Below, in pieces: positions 16,459 through 24,987 of a stretch of DNA of 64,000 nucleotides. The position numbers and the translations under genes are program-made. The DNA lies in NCBI GenBank assembly GCA_044224925.1, contig JBGAJM010000001.1, positions 886,152 through 950,151 on the forward strand, in the 5' to 3' direction. The notes below the pieces were generated by a model. That model did not search any database. It was not told where the DNA came from and was given only the letters and a program-made list of their open reading frames with translations. The DNA comes from Kapaibacterium sp044224925 (GTDB lineage Bacteria; Bacteroidota; Ignavibacteria; Kapaibacteriales; Kapaibacteriaceae). Every line of letters begins with the position of its first letter. Within the stretch, counting starts at the first letter, position 1.

Positions 16459-17454
16459 TTGCGTCGCGCTCTCTTCCTTAGCGTGATGCTGTTCGCCGTG
16501 GTCGCCTCGGCCACATCGCAAACCGCTCAACTTCAGATCATCCACAATGCCGCAGATCCTGCGGCATTTGTCGTTGATGTCTATATCAACGATGTGCTCG
16601 CCGTTGACGATCTGACCTTTCGCACAGCATCGGCCGTGATCGACGTGCCGGCCAACGTCGACAATGCCATCTCGCTTGCCTTTCGCGAGAGCACGTCCGT
16701 CTACGATGCCTTTGCCACCTATCTCGTTCGACTTCCGATCGGACGCAACTATGCGGTGGCCACGGGTGTGTATCAGCCCACAGACTTTGCACCGAGCCCC
16801 GATCCGAAGGCCATGAACATCGCCTTTACGGTGGCATCGTTCACGAACCGGCGTGACACGTCGACGTCATCTTCGACCACCGATCTCAGTATCATCCACG
16901 GCGTGACGGATGCTCCGGCCCTCGACGTGATGGTTGGTGCACAGACCTTGGTCACATCGCTCTCCTATGGTAGCACGTCCGACCACATCACGGTTCCAGC
17001 CGATGCAACGGTCGTGAACGTGAGCTCGGCATCAGGCGCGCCCATCGGTCAGTTCACAGCCGATCTTCGTGCATACGCCGGACGTGCACTCACCATCTTC
17101 GCCAGTGGCTTTCTCGATCCGCAGGCGAACCGACAAGGACCGTCCTTCGGACTCTGGTGTGTGCTTCCCACGGGGGGTGCGCTGGTCGAGCTGCCACGTG
17201 TTGTGTCGAGTGTTCCAGTCGATCCCGCGCCGCCCTTCCTCCTTGTTCCCAATCCCTGTTCGTCGTTCGTGCGCATGCATTCCGCAACGCCGTACAAACG
17301 CGTCGTGATCTATGATCTGTTGGGGCAGGCTGTTCTTTCTCGAGATGTGCCTGAGGGTAGCGATGAATGGATCGTGGACACCACTCCCCTTGCACCGGGC
17401 ACCTATACGGTTCGCATCGGGACCGAGGCGCAGCAACTCCGCGTTGCGCGATAA
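16459..17454 (+). CDS. DUF4397-domain secreted protein with T9SS sorting domain
   Basis: A 331-residue protein with a TTG start immediately after the S24 peptidase stop; the signal peptide MRRALFLSVMLFAVVASATS supports this start. Two repeats of a beta-sandwich domain begin with the same signature, LQIIHNAADPAAFVVDVYIN and LSIIHGVTDAPALDVMVG, typical of DUF4397. The C-terminal ~75 residues (LVPNPCSSFVRM ... PGTYTVRIG) are a T9SS sorting domain beginning with the usual PNP motif. Predicted cell-surface protein of unknown role. Confidence 0.85.
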   Translation: MRRALFLSVMLFAVVASATSQTAQLQIIHNAADPAAFVVDVYINDVLAVDDLTFRTASAVIDVPANVDNAISLAFRESTSVYDAFATYLVRLPIGRNYAVATGVYQPTDFAPSPDPKAMNIAFTVASFTNRRDTSTSSSTTDLSIIHGVTDAPALDVMVGAQTLVTSLSYGSTSDHITVPADATVVNVSSASGAPIGQFTADLRAYAGRALTIFASGFLDPQANRQGPSFGLWCVLPTGGALVELPRVVSSVPVDPAPPFLLVPNPCSSFVRMHSATPYKRVVIYDLLGQAVLSRDVPEGSDEWIVDTTPLAPGTYTVRIGTEAQQLRVAR

Positions 17455-17468
17455 GACTTCACACGCGT

Positions 17469-17506
17469 AAAAAAAAACGTCCGCATCTCGGATGAGATAC
17501 GGACGT
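17469..17506 (-). terminator. Intrinsic terminator after tRNA-Leu
   Basis: On the minus strand ACGTCCGTATCTC pairs with GAGATGCGGACGT around ATCC (one G-T wobble), followed by a run of T (plus-strand A-run 17469-17477). It ends the minus-strand tRNA transcript and may also insulate the convergent DUF4397 gene. Confidence 0.88.
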
Positions 17507-17519
17507 TGAACCTTCGTCG

Positions 17520-17603
17520 TGCGAGCGGGGGGAGTCGAACCCCCACGGGTTTGACCCCGCTGGATTTTGAGTCCAGTGCGTCTGCCAATTCCGCCACGCT
17601 CGC
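17520..17603 (-). tRNA. tRNA-Leu (CAA)
   Basis: 84 bases with acceptor GCGAGCG / CGCTCGC and discriminator A. The anticodon arm CTGGA-CTCAAAA-TCCAG gives anticodon CAA. A long variable arm typical of leucine tRNAs (GCGGGGTCAAACCCGT) and T-loop GTTCGACTC are present. CCA is not encoded. Confidence 0.96.
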
Positions 17604-17624
17604 AGTGCACTGAATGTACTTGGG

Positions 17625-17698
17625 TGGGCGATGAGGGATTCGAACCCCCGACCCTCTCGGTGTAAACGAGATGCTCTAACCAGCTGAGCTAACCGCCC
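17625..17698 (-). tRNA. tRNA-Val (UAC)
   Basis: 74 bases with acceptor GGGCGGT / ATCGCCC (one G-T pair) and discriminator A. The anticodon arm TCTCG-TTTACAC-CGAGA gives anticodon TAC; the T-loop is GTTCGAATC. CCA is not encoded. It lies 21 bases upstream of tRNA-Leu on the same strand, so they are probably one transcript. Confidence 0.97.
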
Positions 17699-17722
17699 AA
17701 GTAATCGATCAAGAACACAAAC

Positions 17723-17956
17723 TTACGAAACAGATTCGACTCTACGAACTTCTTGCACCGACATTCTCAAGGTTCGTTCGATGCCGGCTCGCAGGGTCAT
17801 GGCCGACATTGAGCAGTTCTTACAGGCGCCAAGAAAGCGGATCTCCACCACGCCGGTCTCCGGTTCGTAGCGCACGAACTCCACGTTGCCGCCGTCGACG
17901 GCCAAATGCGGTCGCGCCGACTCCAATGCTGCCTCGATGCGTTCAATGAGCGTCAT
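17723..17956 (-). CDS. NifU C-terminal-domain Fe-S scaffold protein
   Basis: A 77-residue protein made of the NifU C-terminal domain alone. It starts MTLIERIEAALESARPHLAV, has the DGGNVEFV signature, and carries the cluster-binding CxxC in GACKNCSMSAMTLRAGIE (Cys45, Cys48). Such proteins hold a transient Fe-S cluster and pass it to target apoproteins. The ATG directly follows the Mrp stop codon (TAACATG), so it is coupled to Mrp, another cluster carrier. The two probably act together in Fe-S delivery, for example to complex I. Confidence 0.92.
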   Translation of the reverse strand: MTLIERIEAALESARPHLAVDGGNVEFVRYEPETGVVEIRFLGACKNCSMSAMTLRAGIERTLRMSVQEVRRVESVS

Positions 17957-17957
17957 G

Positions 17958-19040
17958 TTAGAGCGAGATCTCCACGGTGGATGCAGAGGTACGTGCATTG
18001 ATGCGTCGCACTTCGGAGATCACGTTCGAGGCAAGACCACGGAAGGCATCGCCCAGCGAGCCGCTCTCCGGATCGAGCACGAACGGGAATCCATCGTCAC
18101 CGCCTTGGCGCACGCGAACATCGATGGGCACTTCACCCAGGAACGGCACTTCATACTCAGCCGCCACGCGCGCCCCGCCGCCCTCTCCGAAGATGTGATA
18201 CTTCTTCTCGGGCATGTCGGGCGGAACGAAGTAGCTCATGTTCTCGATCACGCCGATGATGTCGACGTTCACCTTGCGGAACATCTGAATGCTCCGCCGC
18301 ACGTCGGCCAAGGCGATCTCCTGCGGCGTTGTCACGACCACAGCACCAGTGAGCGGAATGCGCTGCGTGAGCGTCAGTTGAATGTCGCCCGTGCCCGGCG
18401 GAAGGTCGAAGATGAGGAAGTCCAATTCACCCCACTGGATCTGATCCACAAGCGTCGAGAAGTATCCCGCCAACATCGGTCCACGCAGGATGGCCGCCTG
18501 ATCGCGCTGCATCACGAAGCCGATGGAGGCGACCTTTACGCCATACTGCTCGTTCGGATAGCCGATGATCTTCCCATCCTCGCCTTTTTCGGCGCGCATG
18601 GTCTGATCGCTCATGCCGTACATCGTGGGCTGGGACGGACCGTAGATATCGGCATCCAGGAGGCCCACCGATGCACCCCGCTGTGCGAGGGCCGCAGCAA
18701 GGTTGGCCGCCACGGTGCTCTTCCCTACACCGCCTTTGCCCGAGGCAACTGCGATGAGGTTCTTGACGGCGGAAAGGGTGGAAGGGCGCATGGCCTCGCC
18801 GCCGCGTTCGCGTACGAGCACGGTGACGTTGGCCGACGGGAACTCAGCCTCGATGGCCGCCCGACAGTCGTGATGGAGCCGCTGGGCCACCCAATGCAGT
18901 GGCTGCACAAGGTCGATCTTGATGGTAACGGCATCTCCGTCCACCTCGACGGCGACGAGGGCCTGCAGGTCGGCAAGCGACCTGCCAAGATCCGGATCGA
19001 GGATCGGTCCGATGAGTGCCGAGATTCGTTCAGCGGTCAT
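17958..19040 (-). CDS. mrp: Mrp/ApbC-family iron-sulfur carrier ATPase
   Basis: A 360-residue P-loop ATPase of the Mrp/Nbp35 family. An N-terminal DUF59/MIP18-like domain (residues 1-80) is followed by the deviant Walker A SGKGGVGKST (100-109), LLDADIYGPSQPTMYG and FDLPPGTGD. The CPxC motif that bridges two subunits in many Mrp proteins is replaced by YFVPPDMPEKKYHIFG, so the usual cluster-binding cysteines are missing. From memory, Bacteroidota relatives often share this. ATG at 19040 is preferred over a GTG at 19088 because family similarity begins there. Operon with the NifU-domain gene. Confidence 0.92.
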   Translation of the reverse strand: MTAERISALIGPILDPDLGRSLADLQALVAVEVDGDAVTIKIDLVQPLHWVAQRLHHDCRAAIEAEFPSANVTVLVRERGGEAMRPSTLSAVKNLIAVASGKGGVGKSTVAANLAAALAQRGASVGLLDADIYGPSQPTMYGMSDQTMRAEKGEDGKIIGYPNEQYGVKVASIGFVMQRDQAAILRGPMLAGYFSTLVDQIQWGELDFLIFDLPPGTGDIQLTLTQRIPLTGAVVVTTPQEIALADVRRSIQMFRKVNVDIIGVIENMSYFVPPDMPEKKYHIFGEGGGARVAAEYEVPFLGEVPIDVRVRQGGDDGFPFVLDPESGSLGDAFRGLASNVISEVRRINARTSASTVEISL

Positions 19041-19106
19041 AGTTGTTCTGGCTTGTGTAACAAGGTGCAGGATGGTCCAGTCAGACACACCAACAGCAAC
19101 AGCCTA

Positions 19107-19114
19107 CAAAATTA
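19107..19114 (-). promoter_or_regulatory. -7 element, mrp-nifU operon
   Basis: Perfect TAATTTTG on the minus strand, about 66 bases before the mrp ATG (18 before the alternative GTG). No TTG at -33. Confidence 0.5.
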
Positions 19115-19136
19115 GAGAGATGTTGCTTCACCTGTG

Positions 19137-19144
19137 TACATTTG
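19137..19144 (+). promoter_or_regulatory. -7 element, T9SS protein at 19182
   Basis: Perfect TACATTTG, 37 bases before the ATG. It is arranged back to back with the minus-strand element at 19107-19114, so the two divergent promoters share about 30 bases. Confidence 0.5.
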
Positions 19145-19181
19145 CAGTTCTCATTCCACAATTACCTTCCGGAGTTCTCCG

Positions 19182-21215
19182 ATGAAGAATAGATTCTTCG
19201 TTCTTGGCCTCGCCGCCCTCATGGCGCAAGCGTCCGTGAGCGCTCAGTCGCTCGAAAGCTTGCCCACGGCGTTGGCAAAGCATCAACGCTCAATCGAGCT
19301 CGTGAATCCTGACCAACGTTCCGCTTCGTTGCTCGTTGGAAAGAACGTCGAGCAAAGCCAGGCGATCACGTATGTGAACATGTACGCGAACGATTACTTC
19401 CCAGCATGGGAGCAATACAACACGAATCAGACCTTTGTGTATGACAAGGGGACGAACACCCTCATGTTGATCCACCCGGCTCGCGTTTTTGCATCCAATC
19501 AGCTTGCCGGCGGTAAGGTGGAAGCGTTCATCTCCAGCGACGGAGGTTCCACGTTCACCACGAAGAACATCTTCGAAAAAACAGGCGACTACCGTGCATT
19601 CCCAACGTTGGCCCTTGTGAACAAGGGAGTGACATCGGCTGATGACCTCGGCTGGTGCTTGTGGGCATACTCCTATCTGAAGGCCAGCAACTGGGGATAC
19701 TCCGGAAATCCTGCATTGTTCAAGCTTTCAGACCCAACGCCACTTGAAGTACCAATGACGTCGCCTGATCTGAACAACAGCGGCGGATATAATTTCGCCT
19801 TCGATGCACTCCTCCCAGTGTCAGGTAGTCGTGCCGGCGTTTTCCACGCCTCACGTCTTACGCTCGGTCAAGGCGCCACAGGACAGTTCGGCGCTTACGG
19901 TCAGTTCTACTTCAACTTCGTTGCCGAAGACGTATCGAGCTCGTTGCCGGATGAGTGGGCACTTTCCAACTGGAGAGCCGGCGAACCGAACTCTACGTAC
20001 AACTCCGAAATGCTCTCCGATGCAGATGCGGCCGGCAACGTCTATGTAGCGGTCGACAATGTTTGGATCGAGGACGAATCAGCACGCGTTCCAGGAGTGG
20101 CCGTATCGAAGGACGGCGCTCAAACATGGGGTCCGTGGAACAAGATGCCGAAGGCCCTGCTGGATGAGTATGCTACGGCGAATTTCTCGAGCCCGAAGAA
20201 CTCTATCTACGACCCGTTCGGTACGGAAGGCTTCGTTGTCACCGGAACAGATCGTTACTCCTACATCATGCGTCTCGGCCACGTTGACGATCAGAATCGT
20301 TTTGACCGCCTCGACCTGATCGAAGCAGAGTACAAGAACGGTGCTTGGTCAGTGCGCAAGGTTACCGAACTGAATGATTTCAATCCGCTGACCTTCCAAG
20401 TGATCGACTCGGCATCCATTAGCCAAGGCAAGTGGGTACCATATGTGTCGAGCGTGTTGGGTCACGAGCTGCAGATCTCCAAGACAGCAGACAACGCCCA
20501 CCTGATCATCAAGTGGGTCGATGCCAACATCGACATGCGGTATGGCGTAGAGCCACCGATGACGATCCTCTACAACAGCAACAACGTGCTCACCTACGGC
20601 ACGCTGGATTCACTCTTCTCCACCGACATGTACTTCTCCGTCCGTGCACTCGATGCAGACGCATGGGGAAGCGCTGTGAACATCACGAACGATGCGAAGG
20701 TGGACAAGGGAACGAAGATCCCCGCCATTGTTCCGAGCATTGAGAAGGTACCTGTGATGTATCACCAAGGTATCACGAACGACCGTCTTGGTGCAACGCA
20801 CCCATTGAAGAGCGCCGGTTGGCCCGACGCCTTCCTTGAGCGTGAACTTGGTGGACCGAGCTCAACAGTGAATCGCTTCATGCCACAAACGATCCGATTC
20901 GGAACGTTCAATGCATTGAATCCGAACTCAGTTCAAGAGACAACCGAGAACCTTGGCTTCTCCCTCAACAACGCAAAGCCGAACCCAGCAACGGAAGTGG
21001 CAGAGATCACGTTCTCGCTCGACGTAGCAGGCAACGTATCGCTCGTACTCTTCGACATGCTCGGCAACCGCGTGAACACGCTGTACAGCGGTCAAATGGA
21101 CGCCGGTCTGCACGGCCTGAGCGTCGATCCGTCGACCCTTTCGAATGGCACGTATTACTTCACGCTCACCGTCAATGGCAAGAGCATCACGAAGTCCATG
21201 GTCGTGATGAAGTAA
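19182..21215 (+). CDS. Secreted T9SS cargo protein, function unknown
   Basis: A 677-residue secreted protein. Signal peptide MKNRFFVLGLAALMAQASVSAQ with a good GGAG ribosome site before it. The body contains sialidase/BNR-like Asp-box text (VEAFISSDGGSTFTTKNI, VAVSKDGAQTWGPWN), which suggests a beta-propeller. The C-terminal ~80 residues (NAKPNPATEVAEITF ... NGTYYFTLTVNGKSITKSMV) are a canonical type A T9SS domain. Codon use is less GC-rich than its neighbours (more AAG/GAA/ACA mixes), which may reflect high expression of a surface protein. A strong terminator follows 25 bases after the stop. Confidence 0.83.
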   Translation: MKNRFFVLGLAALMAQASVSAQSLESLPTALAKHQRSIELVNPDQRSASLLVGKNVEQSQAITYVNMYANDYFPAWEQYNTNQTFVYDKGTNTLMLIHPARVFASNQLAGGKVEAFISSDGGSTFTTKNIFEKTGDYRAFPTLALVNKGVTSADDLGWCLWAYSYLKASNWGYSGNPALFKLSDPTPLEVPMTSPDLNNSGGYNFAFDALLPVSGSRAGVFHASRLTLGQGATGQFGAYGQFYFNFVAEDVSSSLPDEWALSNWRAGEPNSTYNSEMLSDADAAGNVYVAVDNVWIEDESARVPGVAVSKDGAQTWGPWNKMPKALLDEYATANFSSPKNSIYDPFGTEGFVVTGTDRYSYIMRLGHVDDQNRFDRLDLIEAEYKNGAWSVRKVTELNDFNPLTFQVIDSASISQGKWVPYVSSVLGHELQISKTADNAHLIIKWVDANIDMRYGVEPPMTILYNSNNVLTYGTLDSLFSTDMYFSVRALDADAWGSAVNITNDAKVDKGTKIPAIVPSIEKVPVMYHQGITNDRLGATHPLKSAGWPDAFLERELGGPSSTVNRFMPQTIRFGTFNALNPNSVQETTENLGFSLNNAKPNPATEVAEITFSLDVAGNVSLVLFDMLGNRVNTLYSGQMDAGLHGLSVDPSTLSNGTYYFTLTVNGKSITKSMVVMK

Positions 21216-21240
21216 CATATCCGCGAATTTCCTATACTAA

Positions 21241-21269
21241 GGGCAACACTTGTGTTGCCCTTTTTTTTT
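21241..21269 (+). terminator. Intrinsic terminator, 7 bases before the next start codon
   Basis: GGGCAACACT-TGTGTTGCCC followed by nine T. The hairpin is perfect and would stop plus-strand transcription after the T9SS gene. The next gene's ATG is at 21277. Confidence 0.93.
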
Positions 21270-21276
21270 GGATGCT

Positions 21277-22644
21277 ATGAACCGTTGCTTCAACCTTTGC
21301 TGTGCCCTGATCCTTGCCTCCGTGACATCGCTCGCGCAAGGATGGACTCCCGTGATCCCGGGTCGGGCCGTGTACGGAATTGCGGTGAATCCGCAGAATC
21401 CCACTACGGTATTTGCTGGCAACGTCGCCCGAACAATGTTCCGGTCGGGCGATGGTGGCTTTACGTGGGAAGAACTTTCCATTCAGGACATCAGCGGCAC
21501 TTCGCGTGTGGCCTTGCTGGTGATCCATCCGACGGATACGACGATCATGTTCGCGGGCGGACCTGAGTTCACCGGTCTGGACCGATCGACAGATGCCGGA
21601 CAGACATGGTCGAACTCGATCAAGGACCCGAGCGGACGTCGGATCGAATTCACCGGAACGACGAGTTTGTGCGTTCATCCGACCGCAACGGATACGGTCT
21701 ATGCCCTCCGCTCCTCGCCGCCCATCGTGTATCGAAGCGTGAACAAGGGCAGTACGTGGGATTCGTTGGCCATTGTGGACACGGTGGTCGGATCTCGCGG
21801 CAATACCATTGCCGTCTGCCCGACACCCGACAGTTCGAACATCATCGTAGCGGGCGGTCGCGGATCGATCATCTATCGTTCGGTGAATGGTGGTCGCACG
21901 TGGACGCGGACTGGACGTCTTTCGGCGCAACCGGATGCCGATGCCATGGTGATCAAGTGGAGTCTCGTGACGCCCGGTCTGGCTTATGCAACGGCATCGA
22001 ACCTTTTTGTCGAGAACACCTCGAACAGCGGCATCTTCACGTCGACGGACTACGGTGCGAACTGGGCGCGGATGCGCTTCTTGGACACGTCGCTCTATGC
22101 ATTGGAGCTGCACCGCACGGCCGTGACGGAAGAGATCTTTGTGGGCGGCTATCAAGGCGATGGTTCAAGTCCGAACCTGAAGGGCGACTCCATCGTGATG
22201 CGCTCACCCAATGCGGGTCAGCAATGGGCAAGCCTGGGAACGGTGCCGTGGACAGAGAATGAAGTGGGCAAGAAGCGCGCGAACATTTGGTCGTTCGGTG
22301 TGACGATGGCTGGGGGCTTCCCCTACCTGCTGTTAGGTTCAGAGGCGGGCGCCTTCATGTCGACGCAAGTGGTCTCCGTCCACGACGGATCGAGCGCGAC
22401 CGGTGTGGGAACGTTGCAGCTTCGCCATACGGACCGAGGACTGGCGGCCACCGTGCCGACGGAGTTCTCCGGTCGGTGTTCCTATGCCATCTCCACCCTG
22501 ACCGGCTCGCTGGTTGCTTCGGGTTCTGTGACCATGTATGAGCAAGGTTCTGCCGTGCTTGCAACTCCTTCGCTTCCGAATGGTCTCTACGTGGTGCGCA
22601 TGACGGACGGTGCACATGTGGCCTCCGCCCTCATTCAATGGTGA
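21277..22644 (+). CDS. Secreted BNR/sortilin-type propeller protein with T9SS domain (paralogue 1)
   Basis: A 455-residue protein with signal peptide MNRCFNLCCALILASVTSLAQ. The body has repeated Asp-box blades (FRSGDGGFTWEE, DRSTDAGQTWSN, YRSVNGGRTWTR, FTSTDYGANWAR), typical of VPS10/sortilin-like propellers. The C-terminal ~75 residues (SYAISTLTGSLVASGS ... PNGLYVVRMTDG) are a T9SS domain. It is the tandem paralogue of the next gene, sharing the start 'W..LLP.RA..VAVNP.N..T.Y.G' and a 'TSVHD/VSVHD' hinge before the sorting domain. The start codon lies just behind a strong terminator, so its own promoter is not obvious. Confidence 0.85.
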   Translation: MNRCFNLCCALILASVTSLAQGWTPVIPGRAVYGIAVNPQNPTTVFAGNVARTMFRSGDGGFTWEELSIQDISGTSRVALLVIHPTDTTIMFAGGPEFTGLDRSTDAGQTWSNSIKDPSGRRIEFTGTTSLCVHPTATDTVYALRSSPPIVYRSVNKGSTWDSLAIVDTVVGSRGNTIAVCPTPDSSNIIVAGGRGSIIYRSVNGGRTWTRTGRLSAQPDADAMVIKWSLVTPGLAYATASNLFVENTSNSGIFTSTDYGANWARMRFLDTSLYALELHRTAVTEEIFVGGYQGDGSSPNLKGDSIVMRSPNAGQQWASLGTVPWTENEVGKKRANIWSFGVTMAGGFPYLLLGSEAGAFMSTQVVSVHDGSSATGVGTLQLRHTDRGLAATVPTEFSGRCSYAISTLTGSLVASGSVTMYEQGSAVLATPSLPNGLYVVRMTDGAHVASALIQW

Positions 22645-22649
22645 TCTCC

Positions 22650-24014
22650 ATGCAACGCGTTCTTCTCCTTGCCGCCTTTCTCCTCTCCGTTTCCCTTTGC
22701 ACGGCCCAGCAATGGAAGCTGCTGCTTCCGGTGCGCGCCTATACCGTGGTCGTGAATCCGAAGAATGCGAACACGATCTATGTGGGCGGGAAGTTCGACC
22801 GCGTGTATCGGTCGTTCGATGGCGGACAGTCCTTCGATACGGTGCTGATCGGCGCGCAATCGGTGGACAATGCCGTGTCATCGATGCACGTTTGTCGGGA
22901 AGACACCTCTGCGTTGATCGCAGCGGGTTGGAGCGTCGACGGCGTGATACGCTCGAACAATTCGGGGGCAACGTGGGAGCGCGTGTACAACGACTCGACG
23001 AACCGGCGGTTCTGGTTCGTATCCGAGGCCATGGTCGAAGACCCCTGGAAGCCGAACATCATCTACGGTGCACGCGGACAAGTGAATGTGAAGGAAGTCT
23101 ATCGCAGTACGGACTGCGGTCAGACCTGGGCCCTGCGCGGCACCATTCCGAACACGATCTCCACGCGTCTGTGCACCATTCAGATCCGACCGGACTCTGC
23201 GAACATCCTCTTCATCGGTGCCCTGAACGGCGTGATGTATCGTTCCGACGATTCCGGTGCCACATGGCGCACGGTTCCCATCAACGGGAAGGACACACTG
23301 CGTACGAGTGCCGAGATCCCCAAGATCGTCTTCAATCCCATCGATCCGCAGATCGGCTATGCCATCGTTGCCATCTCCAATCAGGCAACGATCCAAGGCA
23401 ATGGCGGCGTGCTCAAGTCCACGAATGGCGGAGCATCGTGGTTCCAGCAGGCATACGTGGACACGTCCTTCTGGGCTGTGGATGTGCGCATCAAGAATGG
23501 CGTCGAGGAAGTGTTCGCCGGCGGGTTCCGCATGTTCACGCTTGACACGATCATCCATGGCGATAGCCTTGTGACCATGTCCACCGATGGCGGCGTGACG
23601 TGGACCAAGTACGAAGGAATTCCGTGGGTACATCCTGTCGACAAAACTTCCCCCGGCATCAACAAGAACGCGTGGTCCATCCGCTGGGACACCGTCGGAA
23701 AACGACTCTACCTTGCCTCAGAGGCGGGCTTCTTCGTGCTCGACGAGCCAACATCCGTCCATGATGCCGCCGACGCGACCAGCGGCCTTCTCGCGGCCTA
23801 TCACGATGGTTCCATCGTTGTCCATCGCGACGTGGTCCCCGCAACACCGGAAGAGTGGGCCGTCTATTCCTTACAGTCGATTCGTCTCGCATCGGGCACC
23901 TGTTCCATGCAAAACGAAGAACGCCTGCAGGTAGGCTCGCTACCGGCAGGCGTCTATTTCATTCGATTCATGGAAGGCGGCAAGGTTCGAAGTGTGAAGT
24001 TCCTTGTGCCGTAA
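22650..24014 (+). CDS. Secreted BNR/sortilin-type propeller protein with T9SS domain (paralogue 2)
   Basis: A 454-residue tandem paralogue of the preceding gene. Signal peptide MQRVLLLAAFLLSVSLCTAQ. Asp-box blades include YRSFDGGQSFDT, IRSNNSGATWER, YRSTDCGQTWAL, YRSDDSGATWRT and STNGGASWFQ. The hinge EPTSVHDAAD leads to a T9SS sorting domain (EEWAVYSLQSIRLAS ... PAGVYFIRFMEGGKVRS). ATG at 22650 is preferred: it follows the previous stop and GGTGAT lies upstream. An in-frame ATG at 22638 would overlap the previous gene by 7 bases. Surface protein, ligand unknown. Confidence 0.85.
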   Translation: MQRVLLLAAFLLSVSLCTAQQWKLLLPVRAYTVVVNPKNANTIYVGGKFDRVYRSFDGGQSFDTVLIGAQSVDNAVSSMHVCREDTSALIAAGWSVDGVIRSNNSGATWERVYNDSTNRRFWFVSEAMVEDPWKPNIIYGARGQVNVKEVYRSTDCGQTWALRGTIPNTISTRLCTIQIRPDSANILFIGALNGVMYRSDDSGATWRTVPINGKDTLRTSAEIPKIVFNPIDPQIGYAIVAISNQATIQGNGGVLKSTNGGASWFQQAYVDTSFWAVDVRIKNGVEEVFAGGFRMFTLDTIIHGDSLVTMSTDGGVTWTKYEGIPWVHPVDKTSPGINKNAWSIRWDTVGKRLYLASEAGFFVLDEPTSVHDAADATSGLLAAYHDGSIVVHRDVVPATPEEWAVYSLQSIRLASGTCSMQNEERLQVGSLPAGVYFIRFMEGGKVRSVKFLVP

Positions 24015-24021
24015 GGGAGCG

Positions 24022-24984
24022 TCAGACCTGTTCGCGGACGATGGTGTTCGTGAGAACGCCAAGTCCGTCGATCGAGCACGAGACCACGTCGCCCGGTTTC
24101 AACCACAGCGCCGGATCGTAGACCTTGCTTCCGTTCAATTCGAGGAAGCATCCTGTACCGCAGGTGCCGGAGCCGATCACGTCGCCCGGATACAACGTCA
24201 CGCCATAGCTGGCGCGTTCGATGATCTGTGCGAACGTCCACGTCATGTCCTTCACGTTCCCACGTGAGATCTCCGTTCCGTTCAACTTCGTGCACATCGG
24301 CATGTCGTAGGTTTCGCCGTGTGGCGTTTCGATACGACGTGCGGCCAGTTCGTCGCGGGTGACGAGCCATGGACCGATCGACGTGGCGAAGTCCTTGCCC
24401 TTGGCCGGACCCAAGTTGAGCTTCATCTCCTGCATCTGCAGCGCACGCGCACTCCAGTCGTTCATCACCATGTAGCCGGCGATGTAGGAGTCGGCATCGG
24501 CGGCCGCGATGTTGCGTCCCTTCTTACCGATGACGATGGCGCACTCGAGTTCGAAGTCGAGTTGGTCTTCGTGCATGGGCATCACGGGAATGTCGCCCGG
24601 ACCGTAGACGGCTTGGTGATTCGTGAAGTAGAAGATCGGAATGTCGTAGAACTCCGGGATCATGTCGAGTCCGCGATTTCTCCGCGCTGCTTCCACATGC
24701 TGCTTAAAGGCATAGCCATCGCGCATGGATGGTGGATGCGGCACCGGTGCGCACAACGTGGTCGTTGCCACGTCGAACGACGCAGAGGCACCATCGCTGC
24801 CAAGCGATGCGAGCACACTGCGCAATGTTTCCATGGCCGCGTCGCCCATGCGAAGGAACGACAGGATATCCGACGGCAACACCACACTGCGCATCGTGGC
24901 GATGCGCTCTACATCCAAAATGCGATCTCCGACCAACACACCCAGACGTTCAGTACCATTCGAGAGAAACGTGACCAACTTCAT
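24022..24984 (-). CDS. Fumarylacetoacetate hydrolase (FAH) family enzyme
   Basis: A 320-residue enzyme of the FAH superfamily, which cleaves or decarboxylates beta-diketones and related acids with a divalent metal. The metal-binding core is visible: DFELECAIVIGKKGRNI, the MVMNDWSARALQ motif, AKGKDFATSIGPWLVT, the segment GDVIGSGTCGTGCFLE and a terminal LKPGDVVSCSIDGLG. The N-terminal ~70 residues form the smaller domain seen in full-length members. The substrate could be fumarylacetoacetate, an acylpyruvate or 2-hydroxyhepta-2,4-diene-1,7-dioate; the sequence does not decide. It lies 3 bases after a glycosyltransferase in an operon whose genes look unrelated. Confidence 0.9.
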   Translation of the reverse strand: MKLVTFLSNGTERLGVLVGDRILDVERIATMRSVVLPSDILSFLRMGDAAMETLRSVLASLGSDGASASFDVATTTLCAPVPHPPSMRDGYAFKQHVEAARRNRGLDMIPEFYDIPIFYFTNHQAVYGPGDIPVMPMHEDQLDFELECAIVIGKKGRNIAAADADSYIAGYMVMNDWSARALQMQEMKLNLGPAKGKDFATSIGPWLVTRDELAARRIETPHGETYDMPMCTKLNGTEISRGNVKDMTWTFAQIIERASYGVTLYPGDVIGSGTCGTGCFLELNGSKVYDPALWLKPGDVVSCSIDGLGVLTNTIVREQV

Positions 24985-24987
24985 GTG

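Noticed and set aside
17032..17610. Minus-strand frame of 192 codons starting MHCERGGIGRRTGLKIQRGQ
   Set aside because: Its N-terminal part is the reverse reading across tRNA-Leu and the rest lies opposite the DUF4397 gene; a shadow.
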